Shown piece after piece: positions 51,415 to 58,383 of a stretch of 64,000 nucleotides of DNA (the first letter of the stretch is position 1; each line of letters opens with the position of its first letter). Location: NCBI RefSeq assembly GCF_024362485.1, contig NZ_CP101456.1:2170001-2234000 (forward strand), written 5' to 3'. The notes under the pieces are model-generated. The model searched no databases. It was not told the origin of the DNA and was given only the letters and a program-made list of their open reading frames with translations. A program made the translations under genes and the position numbers. The DNA is from Natronobeatus ordinarius. GTDB lineage: Archaea; Halobacteriota; Halobacteria; Halobacteriales; Natrialbaceae.

Positions 51415-52992
51415 TCAGTGCTGGACGAAGTAGTCGAAGACGTACTCAGAGAGCTCCACGTAGCGGTCGTGGAACTCCTCGCTGCGCTCGAGGAGTTCGT
51501 CGTCGGCGTCGTCCCAGTCGCGGGCGCGTTCGACGAGGTCGCCCGCGCGGTAGTTGATCCCGAGGCCGGTGACGAACATCCCGACGGCGTAGGCCGTGTG
51601 GCTGTCGTCGGTGATCTCGCCCTCGCCGTAGGCGAGTTCGGCGACCGGGTAGCCGTCGTCGTCGAGCTGTGCGCCCTCGAGGAGCCCCATCTCCATCTGC
51701 CAGTCGGCGAATTCGGTGATCGACTCGAGCACGTCCGGATGGTTCTCGGTGAGGAACTGCGGAGAGTTCTCGCCCTCGCGTTCGCGGGGGAGCGACCAGC
51801 CCGCCGTGACGTGCGTGATGAACTCCCAGGTCGCACCGACGTCGGCGGTGTCGGATGCGGGCTCGACGCCGTCGGCGGTGTACTCGACCAGTTCGGGCAG
51901 TCCACAGGGCATCCCGACGTCCTCGCCGAGCAGCGGGGCGACCATCCGGGCGGTCCGATCGGCCAGCTCCTCGGCGTCCTCGTCGTCGCCGCCGAACTGG
52001 TACAGCACCTCGTACATCGCCTTGTGACCGAGCAACAGGCCGGCCACGCAGTTGACGTGGTACGTCGTCCCGTCACCGAAGTCGTACATCCCGACGTCGT
52101 CGTCCCAGTGGTCGTCGAGGATCGGCTTGATCTCGCGCATCACGTCCACCAGGTCGTCGGTGTCGTACTCGAGGTAGGTCGCGAGGACGTCCTCGTCGGC
52201 GAGTGCCATGTCGTCGTTGTCGCCGTTCCACCGCACCCACGCGTACGACGCCGAGTGGATGGCACCGAGGCCGTGAGCCATGCTTCGTTGGTCGACCGTT
52301 CCGTCGGCGTGGTGGAACTCGCCGTCCTCGTAGTGCTCGTTGAGGACGTGCCGGGTGAACGAGGAGACGTAATCGGCCGGCTCGAAGTAGATCCGATCCT
52401 CGAGGTCGCCGTGCTCGGAAAAGCGCCCACCGCGATGGTGCATGTGCCAGGCGTAGCCGCCGAGGGGATAGTCGGGGAGGGCCGGATCGCCGTCGGGGTA
52501 CCACTCGTCGCCCTCGGCGGTGAGCTGGGGTGAGATCGCGCCGTCGTCCCAGAAGGTGTGCTCGATCGTTTCGACGAGCTCGAGCCACGCCTCACCTCGC
52601 TCGCGCATGAAGTCCTCGGCGAGTTCGGGACGGTAGTTCTCGTGGCCGAACTCGCTGTCCCGGGCGACGGCCCCGGAGATGTAGACGGCGTGTTTCACGC
52701 TCGCGTAATCCCTGAACGTGAGGTACTCGCCGTACACGGGTTCGCCGTCTTCGACGACGCCCGGAACCACGATCGCCGGGTCGACGGTCTCGAGTTCGTC
52801 GTCGTGATCGTCGTCGTCGTGATCGTCGTCCGGCTCTTCGCCGTCGTCGTCCGGGTCGCCGTTATCCGCACAGCCGGCCAGCGCGATAGCTGCCGTTCCA
52901 CCGACTGCCGCCAGGAATCGCCGGCGGGCCGTACTGGGTGTTCGTTCGTCTCGGTGCGCGACTCGCGTCGGGTCGAAGCGGTTCTCTCGCAT
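51415..52992 (-). CDS. Large Tat-exported lipoprotein, unknown function
   Basis: This is a 525-residue protein. TARRRFLAAVGGTAAIALAGC is a Tat signal with lipobox. It is followed by a low-complexity Asp/His stretch (DPDDDGEEPDDDHDDDDHDDE), a likely metal-binding or spacer segment. The rest is soluble and helical, with repeated aromatic/acidic elements (AWLELVETIEHTFW, ADYVSSFTRHVLNEHY, AHGLGAIHSASYAWVRW, NCVAGLLLGHKAMYEVLYQFGG) that suggest an (alpha/alpha) toroid, as in some glycan-active or terpene-cyclase-like proteins. No catalytic signature recognised. It converges with the RND gene (37 bases). Two copies of the shared motif lie upstream of its start. Confidence 0.8.
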   Translation of the reverse strand: MRENRFDPTRVAHRDERTPSTARRRFLAAVGGTAAIALAGCADNGDPDDDGEEPDDDHDDDDHDDELETVDPAIVVPGVVEDGEPVYGEYLTFRDYASVKHAVYISGAVARDSEFGHENYRPELAEDFMRERGEAWLELVETIEHTFWDDGAISPQLTAEGDEWYPDGDPALPDYPLGGYAWHMHHRGGRFSEHGDLEDRIYFEPADYVSSFTRHVLNEHYEDGEFHHADGTVDQRSMAHGLGAIHSASYAWVRWNGDNDDMALADEDVLATYLEYDTDDLVDVMREIKPILDDHWDDDVGMYDFGDGTTYHVNCVAGLLLGHKAMYEVLYQFGGDDEDAEELADRTARMVAPLLGEDVGMPCGLPELVEYTADGVEPASDTADVGATWEFITHVTAGWSLPREREGENSPQFLTENHPDVLESITEFADWQMEMGLLEGAQLDDDGYPVAELAYGEGEITDDSHTAYAVGMFVTGLGINYRAGDLVERARDWDDADDELLERSEEFHDRYVELSEYVFDYFVQH

Positions 52993-53126
52993 TAGTATCG
53001 ATAGTTCGGCTGACTGATGATTCGACGCCCTGTCGCCGACCGGGGACCGCGAACGGATCGACTGGAGGGCATCGCGGTTGACTCGTCGGTACCTCGGTTC
53101 GTTCGACTCGCGAAAGTGGCTTTAGG

Positions 53127-53155
53127 ATTTTCCGAACTTATTCCAAAATTCATCC
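53127..53155 (-). promoter_or_regulatory. Shared motif, copy C
   Basis: Minus strand: GGATGAATTTTGGA, then three bases, AGTTCGGAAAAT. It is 135 bases upstream of the lipoprotein ATG (52992). It differs from copy D at only a few positions. Confidence 0.6.
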
Positions 53156-53394
53156 GCAATTCGGCTTGGACAGGGGGGGGGCCGTCTAACGGGATGGGGA
53201 TCGCCGTCTCGGACAGCAGCGAGTGAGAGAACGGAGTTACTGCTCGGGTTCGCCGTCGAGGCGTCGAGTTCGTCTTGTTCCATAGGTGATGTGATTTCTG
53301 TTTGATCGTTCCCCGATCACCGATCAACCGGGGTAAACTGGTGAGGAGCGTGTCCCACCCACCATTCGAGAAGCGATCTCGATGGTGTTTGACT

Positions 53395-53423
53395 ATTTTC
53401 CGAACTCCGTCCAAAATTCGTCC
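53395..53423 (-). promoter_or_regulatory. Shared motif, copy D
   Basis: Minus strand: GGACGAATTTTGGA, two bases, GAGTTCGGAAAAT. It lies 116 bases downstream of the stop end of the sensor-domain gene (53539), between it and the lipoprotein gene, both on the minus strand. The best match to copy B. Confidence 0.6.
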
Positions 53424-53538
53424 AATATTCCGGTCCGATCGCGCCGGTGGCACGATCGGAAATGCCACGGCCGAGCCTGTGCTCGAGCGAGGCCGTCAGA
53501 CGACGGTATCGTGATCCCGTGCTCGAGTCGCCGCACTC

Positions 53539-54303
53539 TTACGGTTCCTGAAGCTCGGTGAAGATCGAGGGCTGCGTCCGGCTGAGCATCACCTCGGTGT
53601 ACTTCCCGTAGAGCCACGCGAGGCCGTTGAACAGGTGGAGGATGCCGAGGCCGACGACGACGCCGATCCCGGAGATGACCAGTGCGGCGGCCAGCGAGTC
53701 GGCGTACACCGAGACGAGTTCGCCCTCGGCGATCGAGATCGTCACCGGGGAGACGACGTCGATGGTCCAGCCGTCGTGCTGGTAGACGAACTCGGGGACG
53801 AATTCGATCGGCCCGGCGAGGTAGATGCCGACCGTGGCATCCTGATAGTGAAACGGCGCGGTCACCAGCGCGTAGGTGAACGTGAGCCCGAAGACGAGGA
53901 GGACGAACGTCACGACGCCGATGACGAACTTGCTGAACAGGTAGACGACGCCCAGCCACGTGCCGGGGCTGAAGACCAGCCGCCAGGCTCGCTCGCGGAG
54001 GTCTCGAGGCGGTTCTGACGCCGGGATGTCGACGTCGAGGAGGACGGCGGCGAGCCCTCGCTCGGCGGCCGACAGCTCGTTCACGAGAAAGAGGACGACG
54101 AGCAGCATCGGGATACCTACGAGCAGGATGATCAGCACGCCGGAGGTGACGAAGCCGGTCACCAGGAACGTAAAGTAGGCGACCCCGAGCGGGAACGTCA
54201 ACAGGAGATAGAGCAGGTTGTAGTACGTCTGTCGACGGGCGGCGACGCCGACGAACCAGCGACCACCCCGTTCCAGTTCGGACGTGACCTCAGCAGCGTT
54301 CAT
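53539..54303 (-). CDS. Sensor domain-containing membrane protein
   Basis: This 254-residue protein resembles the prokaryotic Sensor family (PF13796). It has about five to six membrane helices: NLLYLLLTFPLGVAYFTFLV, VLIILLVGIPMLLVVLFLV, SKFVIGVVTFVLLVFGLTFTYALV and VISGIGVVVGLGILHLF. The N terminus RQTYYNLLYLLLTFPLG is diagnostic. In other haloarchaea and bacteria it is often linked to kinases or HTH proteins. No kinase or HTH domain is fused here. The ATG at 54303 is clear. Downstream HTH/membrane-protein cassettes lie on the same strand. Confidence 0.85.
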   Translation of the reverse strand: MNAAEVTSELERGGRWFVGVAARRQTYYNLLYLLLTFPLGVAYFTFLVTGFVTSGVLIILLVGIPMLLVVLFLVNELSAAERGLAAVLLDVDIPASEPPRDLRERAWRLVFSPGTWLGVVYLFSKFVIGVVTFVLLVFGLTFTYALVTAPFHYQDATVGIYLAGPIEFVPEFVYQHDGWTIDVVSPVTISIAEGELVSVYADSLAAALVISGIGVVVGLGILHLFNGLAWLYGKYTEVMLSRTQPSIFTELQEP

Positions 54304-54481
54304 CGTTCCCCCCGGCGACCCGCGGGGGGCGGGCCGCCAATGTCGAAACCCGACCGATCGTAGCCGGTCGTGACGAGCTGACGACGTGCTGTGTTATCAT
54401 GGTGTTGGTCCTCACCGGATCGGCGACGAGGCTGCCGATGTACAAACCGGCCGGCGAACGGCGGGCGTGGTCGGTCGGTGG

Positions 54482-54823
54482 TCATGCTCGGTCGGGCCTC
54501 CTGAGCGAGGTGACGACGGCGACGAGCCCGACCAGGTGACAGACGGTGATCACGAGCAACACCGTCGCGTCGGTCGCCGCCGTCAGCTGGTCGATCACGT
54601 GTGCGAGGACGAACGGGATCGTGGTGAGAAAGACGACGCCGACGGCGAGAAACAGCATCGGTCGGCTGTCGTTTCGGACGTAGCCCCGGTAGGCTGTCCA
54701 CGCGACGAACGCGCCGAGCAGCGCGCTCGCCAGCCCGAGGAGGAACGTCGTCGTCGCCTCGTCCAGCCCGAAGACGGTCGTCGCCGGCGCGAGCGAGAGC
54801 GCGCCGACGAGGCTGCCCGTCAC
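54482..54823 (-). CDS. Small membrane protein (DUF7521-like)
   Basis: This 113-residue protein has three hydrophobic helices (TTTFLLGLASALLGAFVAWTAY, MLFLAVGVVFLTTIPFVL and VLLVITVCHLVGLVAVV). It is homologous to the product of the gene at 55014-55331: both contain AW-TAYRGY and a long second helix. I recall a haloarchaeal family DUF7521 of such three-helix proteins found beside HTH regulators. GTG at 54823 is taken as the start because the frame upstream is low-complexity and the GTG overlaps an upstream stop (GTGA). Confidence 0.72.
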   Translation of the reverse strand: MTGSLVGALSLAPATTVFGLDEATTTFLLGLASALLGAFVAWTAYRGYVRNDSRPMLFLAVGVVFLTTIPFVLAHVIDQLTAATDATVLLVITVCHLVGLVAVVTSLRRPDRA

Positions 54824-55017
54824 GCCGCCCACCCCCGGGCGTCGATCGACCGGCGTCGATCCTCGTCGATCGGCCAGTGCTGATTCGCGTCGATCGACTG
54901 GCGCCGGCTCTCGTCGGCCGGCCGGCGTCGCCTCCCGTCGCTCGAGCGGCTTCGACCGACGGCGAGCCGTCGAACCGGGCGGGCGAGTCGGGGTCGGGGG
55001 TCGTGTTCGTCGGTCAT
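54820..55017 (-). CDS. Possible small Arg-rich protein bridging two membrane-protein genes
   Basis: A 65-residue frame from ATG 55017 (overlapping the stop of the upstream membrane protein by ATGA) to a TGA at 54820 (overlapping the next GTG by GTGA). The double 4-base overlaps are the usual sign of coupled genes. The product is Arg/Ser/Asp-rich low complexity (RPADESRRQSIDANQ, DEDRRRSIDARG), from degenerate repeats of the underlying DNA. It may be a real disordered protein, or the repeat tract may only look coding. Confidence 0.35.
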   Translation of the reverse strand: MTDEHDPRPRLARPVRRLAVGRSRSSDGRRRRPADESRRQSIDANQHWPIDEDRRRSIDARGWAA

Positions 55018-55331
55018 GGTCGTCCGTACACCGCATAGAGGATCGCGAGCAGGCCCGCGATCTCGCTGCTCGTCGCGAGGAGGGTCGTCGTCAGCGGGGT
55101 CACGTCGGTGATTGTCGGGATCAGGAACCGAACCATCGTCGGGACGGCGGCCAGCAGGGCGATCCCGAGCGCGAGCCAGAGCAGCGCCGGTGCCCGGACC
55201 CGCTCGTAGCCGCGGTAGGTCCGCCAGGCGATCCAGCAGGCGATGGCGAACGCGATCGTCCGGCCGACGAAGACGAGCGCGGCGGCGCTCTGTGAGCCGC
55301 CCGTCGCCGCCTCGAGTGGGATGGCGATCAT
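55014..55331 (-). CDS. Small membrane protein (DUF7521-like)
   Basis: This 105-residue protein has three hydrophobic segments: AAALVFVGRTIAFAIACWIAWRTY, APALLWLALGIALLAAVPTMV and TTLLATSSEIAGLLAILYAVYG. A paralogue of the 54482-54823 product. Its ATG at 55331 lies 2 bases after the stop of the HTH gene, so the pair is coupled. Function unknown; probably controlled by or partnering with the HTH protein. Confidence 0.78.
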   Translation of the reverse strand: MIAIPLEAATGGSQSAAALVFVGRTIAFAIACWIAWRTYRGYERVRAPALLWLALGIALLAAVPTMVRFLIPTITDVTPLTTTLLATSSEIAGLLAILYAVYGRP

Positions 55332-55333
55332 GG

Positions 55334-55675
55334 TCAGAGGTCCTCGAACAGCCGGGTGAACCGGTCTGCGGGGTCTTCCTCGCGGCGGTAGACGTCGATC
55401 TCCATCTCGCCGTCACCCACCTCGATCGCCACGCGCTCGAGGCGGGTACTGTAGGTTTTGTAGTGATGGCCGTCCGGATCGAGCTCCTGGTAGGACTGGA
55501 CGAACTCGTGTTCCTCGAGTTGTTCGATCCGCCGGTAGATCGTCGGCGGCGAGGCGCCACAGCGCTCGGTGAGCGTGTCGACGGACATCGGTTCGATGCT
55601 GGCCTCGATGAGGATCGATCTCGCGTACTCGTCCTCGAGGAGCTCGAGCACGGCTTCGTCCTCATCGTCGGTCAT
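55334..55675 (-). CDS. Winged-helix regulator
   Basis: This 113-residue protein starts MTDDEDEAVLELLEDEYARSILIEASIEPMSVDTLTERCGASPPTIYRRIEQLEEHEFV. The helix-turn-helix is at about residues 25-60, and the rest forms a wing and C-terminal strand/helix. A CTTTTATATCACC box (about 55697-55709) lies upstream of the ATG at 55675, which fits a leaderless or short-leader transcript; an upstream in-frame ATG at 55714 falls within that box and is rejected. It is the first gene of a cassette with two small membrane proteins. Confidence 0.85.
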   Translation of the reverse strand: MTDDEDEAVLELLEDEYARSILIEASIEPMSVDTLTERCGASPPTIYRRIEQLEEHEFVQSYQELDPDGHHYKTYSTRLERVAIEVGDGEMEIDVYRREEDPADRFTRLFEDL

Positions 55676-55992
55676 TCGACAGTTTGTACGGACAGGTGAT
55701 ATAAAAGCCCCCACAGTTTCCGGGTCAGAAACCGTCGGTCGGCGGCTATGGAGGTGGTGGTCTCCGAGATGATTGCGTTCGACACGTTCGACATTGAATA
55801 TTCAAAGGTGTGACCGGCAGAGCGACGATCGAACTCGAGCATCGCGAGGCGTGCGTGTCCTGACTCGGGACAGCCCCGGCGAGCCAACCGATCTCTCGGT
55901 CGATACCGATCGAGGGGCTCCGAACGCCGGAGCACCGTTCACCGGATCCCCGATTCTTATCTGATTGCCACTCTGACTGGTAGCAGACGACA
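55676..55992. promoter_or_regulatory. Divergent regulatory region between two winged-helix genes
   Basis: About 317 bases. It contains the TATA-like box for the minus-strand regulator, a perfect 12-base palindrome TTGAATATTCAA at 55794-55805, and a TTCTTATC box about 35 bases before the plus-strand ATG at 55993. No gene is supported. The palindrome may bind one of the two flanking regulators. Confidence 0.5.
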
Positions 55993-56445
55993 ATGTCATC
56001 GATTAACACGTCGTGTGCGCTGCCGGACGCGCTCGTCGACGTCGACGACCCGCGCGTCGCCGTCTGGCTCGCACTTCGATCGTCCGGTGGCCCCCGGACG
56101 GGACCGGAACTCGTCGACGAAACGGAGTTCTCGACGTCGACCGTCTACCGGTCGTTGAAGCAACTCGAGGCTGACGGGCTCGCCCGTTCACGCCCACGTG
56201 TCTCGGCGACAGCCGACGTCGCTTCGAGCGAGTGGCAGGTGGTTTCTCCGGCTTCGGCGCGACCGGCGGTGCTGCTCGCCGATGTCGTCGAGTTGCTCGA
56301 GGCGGTCCCGTGGGAAGACGTGCGGTGCGTGTCGCGGGAGGAAGTCGACTCGTTCACCCGGCGACTCGAAACCGCACGGGAGGAGTTCATCGACGACGAA
56401 CCCGACGAACGTTCGAGACGGAAAGCGAGTACCGAGCTACGGTGA
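55993..56445 (+). CDS. Winged-helix protein
   Basis: This 150-residue protein starts with a winged helix: VDDPRVAVWLALRSSGGPRTGPELVDETEFSTSTVYRSLKQLEADGLARSRPRVSATADV. The HTH is followed by a helical C terminus (LLADVVELLEAVPWEDV) that might form a dimerisation arm. Family not recognised beyond haloarchaeal HTH. ATG at 55993. It converges with a Usp gene 21 bases downstream on the other strand. Confidence 0.82.
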   Translation: MSSINTSCALPDALVDVDDPRVAVWLALRSSGGPRTGPELVDETEFSTSTVYRSLKQLEADGLARSRPRVSATADVASSEWQVVSPASARPAVLLADVVELLEAVPWEDVRCVSREEVDSFTRRLETAREEFIDDEPDERSRRKASTELR

Positions 56446-56466
56446 GAGCCGTCGCGTTCGGGTGCG

Positions 56467-56916
56467 TCACTCGGCGTGGCGAACCACGTACACGTCGTAG
56501 CCCTGGTTGGCTGCCGCGACGGGCCCACCGACGCTCGACAGTGGCGTCGTCACCGAGCCGACGTTCTCAGAACCGACGAAGACGACCGACGCGTCGAGGT
56601 CGGCCGCCACGTCGCGTATCGCCCGGACGACGTTCGTCGTCGGCGTCGCCGTCGGCTCGTCGGAGTCGACGAGTTTGTGGCGAACGTCGGCGTCGGGCGC
56701 GATGCGTTCGGCCGCCCCACGCAACTTCCTGCAGACCACGTCCGGATCGAACCCCTCGGTCGCGTCGATCCAGCCCCGTTCACGGGCGTACTCGTCGTCG
56801 TCCGGTACGACCGACAGCACCACCACGTCCTCGTCGGTGAGGTCGCTGTACCGGGTCGCCTTCTCGAGCGCTGCCGTCGACAGCTCAGAGCCGTCGAACG
56901 GAACGAGTAGTGTCAT
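56467..56916 (-). CDS. Universal stress protein-like protein with degenerate ATP motif
   Basis: This 149-residue protein starts MTLLVPFDGSELSTAALEKATRYSDL and shows a Usp fold with VVVLSVVPDDDEYARERGW and TNVVRAIRDVAADLDASVVFVGSENVGSVTTPLSSVGGPVAAANQGYDVYVV. The ATP-binding G-2x-G-9x-G motif is not clear: VGSENVGSVTTPLSSVG. It may not bind ATP. About 45 bases separate its start from the MITE-like element. It is separated from another Usp gene by that element. Confidence 0.85.
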   Translation of the reverse strand: MTLLVPFDGSELSTAALEKATRYSDLTDEDVVVLSVVPDDDEYARERGWIDATEGFDPDVVCRKLRGAAERIAPDADVRHKLVDSDEPTATPTTNVVRAIRDVAADLDASVVFVGSENVGSVTTPLSSVGGPVAAANQGYDVYVVRHAE

Positions 56917-56961
56917 GGCTCGGTATGGTTCGAGGAGCGACCTAAAGGTTCGGTCTACGGC

Positions 56962-57083
56962 TATAGTAACAACTGAAACGGGTTACACACTGCTCGCAGT
57001 GGGGCGGCCAGAACTGGCTTACGCTGCCAGTTCTGGCCGCTTGATCGCGAGCAGGTGTGCAATGACTTTCAGTGGCTACTATA
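56962..57083. mobile_element. MITE-like element, 122 bp
   Basis: Ends are inverted repeats of about 36 bases: left TATAGTAACAACTGAAA, right (reverse complement) TATAGTAGCCACTGAAA, both continuing into CTGCTCGC. Inside is a perfect hairpin: GGCCAGAACTGGC (57006-57018), loop of seven bases, GCCAGTTCTGGCC (57026-57038). No transposase. Its right end lies inside the next Usp gene, so the final codons there are element-encoded. No clear target-site duplication is visible. Confidence 0.75.
57006..57038. repeat. 13-bp perfect inverted repeat inside the MITE-like element
   Basis: GGCCAGAACTGGC pairs with GCCAGTTCTGGCC across a seven-base loop. It would form a strong hairpin in RNA and could terminate transcripts from either side. 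Confidence 0.85.
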
Positions 57084-57536
57084 CAATTCCGGTGCCGGGC
57101 TGCGATCGTCGTCCTCGCCGACCACCACCACGGGGACGGAGGAGAGCCGAACGATCGCGTCGACCGTACTGCCGAGCAGGGCTCGCCTGAACGACGAGCG
57201 CCCGCACGCGCCGACGACGATGGTGTCTACGCCGTGTTCGTCCGCGTACGTGAGAATCTCTTCGTGTGGGACGCCCTCACGGACTGCCGTTTCGACCGCA
57301 ACGTCGGCGTCCGCGGCCCGCGCCTCGAGTTCCTCGAGCGTCGTCTCCGCCTCGTCCCGAAGCCGGCGCTCTACCTCTTCGGGGTCGACGATCGCGTTGT
57401 CGTAGGCCGTCCGGGTTTCGACGACCGCGACGGCGTGCAGCGGGACCTCGAGTCGGCGTGCCAGTTCGATCGCGTGGGTAACGGCGACCGACGCGTCGTC
57501 ACTCCCGTCCGTGGCCACGAGGACCGAGTCGTACAT
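57069..57536 (-). CDS. Universal stress protein (UspA family), C terminus altered by an insertion
   Basis: This 155-residue protein has MYDSVLVATDGSDDASVAVTHAIELARRL, AVREGVPHEEILTYADEHGVDTIVVGACGRSSFRRALLGSTVDAIVRLSSVPVVVV with a full ATP motif (G-2x-G-9x-G-S). After VVVVGEDDDRSPAP the last codons (about ELYSSH and stop) come from the MITE-like element end, so the native end was replaced. The core fold should be unaffected. The ATG at 57536 is chosen over one 78 bases upstream. Confidence 0.88.
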   Translation of the reverse strand: MYDSVLVATDGSDDASVAVTHAIELARRLEVPLHAVAVVETRTAYDNAIVDPEEVERRLRDEAETTLEELEARAADADVAVETAVREGVPHEEILTYADEHGVDTIVVGACGRSSFRRALLGSTVDAIVRLSSVPVVVVGEDDDRSPAPELYSSH

Positions 57537-57579
57537 GCCTACCCATTGAACACGACGGACAAAAAGGGCTGCTCGTCGC

Positions 57580-58347
57580 TCACCCTCGGCCGTACGTGCC
57601 GGCGTGTCGCTCACAGAACGCGGGGTCGCACAACTGGGCCTCGATCAGGTCCTCGTGGTAGTGGGCGTTGAACAGCCGGCACCGCTCGTCGTCACAGAAC
57701 GCCTCGCCCGTCTCGAGGTAGTGGACCGCCTGGAGGACGTATCCCATCAACGCGTCGGTCGTCCTGGGGTCGTCCTCGATCAGGAACTCGCCCTCGACCT
57801 GATTCTCGAGCACCTCCCGGGGCGGTGCGTCCCCCGACAGCAGTGCGTGTTTCTGCTTCGCCTTGTAGTACGCCTCCGGCTTCGCTGGTGCCTCGTACAG
57901 CCCGGGGACGGAGACGATCGCGGGCTGGCCGAGGACGGTCACCCGTTTGTGCCACCGCCCGTCGTGGTCGCCCCAGGTGCCGATCGCCCGGTCGAGGACG
58001 GCGACGTGGGCGTGCTCGAGGCCGAGTTCCTCGTCGGGAACCGCCGCGTTCAACGCCCGCTGGACCGCCACCCCATCGTAGAGCACGCCGCCCTCGCGCT
58101 CGGGGTACTCGAGGGCGCGTTCTTCGTACCGGATCGTGCCGAGCATCGTGTTCCCCGTCCGGGGATCGTACGGCGAGAGGACTCGCGCCTTCGCGAACCG
58201 CTCTGCGAGGTCGTCGGTGCGGTGGACCTCGAGAAACCGATCGCGCACGGAAACGGTCGCGTCGATCCGATCGCGGAGCCAGTCGGCGATCGCGTCGACG
58301 TCGGCGACAGTGGTGGGTGCCCGGTAGAGGGTGACTCGGTCGACCAT
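57580..58347 (-). CDS. Putative metallopeptidase (DUF6775/archaemetzincin-like)
   Basis: This 255-residue archaeal protein has a C terminus with a cysteine/histidine cluster, CDDERCRLFNAHYHEDLIEAQLCDPAFCERH, that resembles the zinc-binding end of archaemetzincin-like proteins. The central HAHVAVLDRAIGTWGDHDGRWHKRV also fits a family I recall as DUF6775 putative metallopeptidases. The classical HExxHxxGxxH is absent, so an active protease is not certain. The ATG at 58347 begins MVDRVTLYRAPTTVADV. It lies between a Usp gene and thi4, all on the minus strand. Confidence 0.7.
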   Translation of the reverse strand: MVDRVTLYRAPTTVADVDAIADWLRDRIDATVSVRDRFLEVHRTDDLAERFAKARVLSPYDPRTGNTMLGTIRYEERALEYPEREGGVLYDGVAVQRALNAAVPDEELGLEHAHVAVLDRAIGTWGDHDGRWHKRVTVLGQPAIVSVPGLYEAPAKPEAYYKAKQKHALLSGDAPPREVLENQVEGEFLIEDDPRTTDALMGYVLQAVHYLETGEAFCDDERCRLFNAHYHEDLIEAQLCDPAFCERHAGTYGRG

Positions 58348-58383
58348 GGGTGTGTGTTGGGACGGGAAATTCGTCCTCGCTCG

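Larger units (their letters stand above)
52993..53538. other. Intergenic region with two copies of the shared motif
   Basis: About 546 bases. Copies C (53127-53155) and D (53395-53423) lie here in the minus orientation, upstream of the lipoprotein gene and downstream of the sensor-domain gene. There is a run of nine or more G around 53168-53177. A short plus-strand frame (53017-53226) has atypical composition and is not called. Confidence 0.6.

Noticed and set aside
49806-52076. A 756-codon minus-strand open frame.
   Set aside because: It lies opposite the RND transporter and out of frame with the lipoprotein; composition is Arg/Asp-rich as expected for high-G+C antisense frames.
53168-53181. 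A run of G residues as a possible phase-variation tract.
   Set aside because: It is intergenic, not inside a supported gene or within a promoter spacer, so no switch mechanism can be argued.
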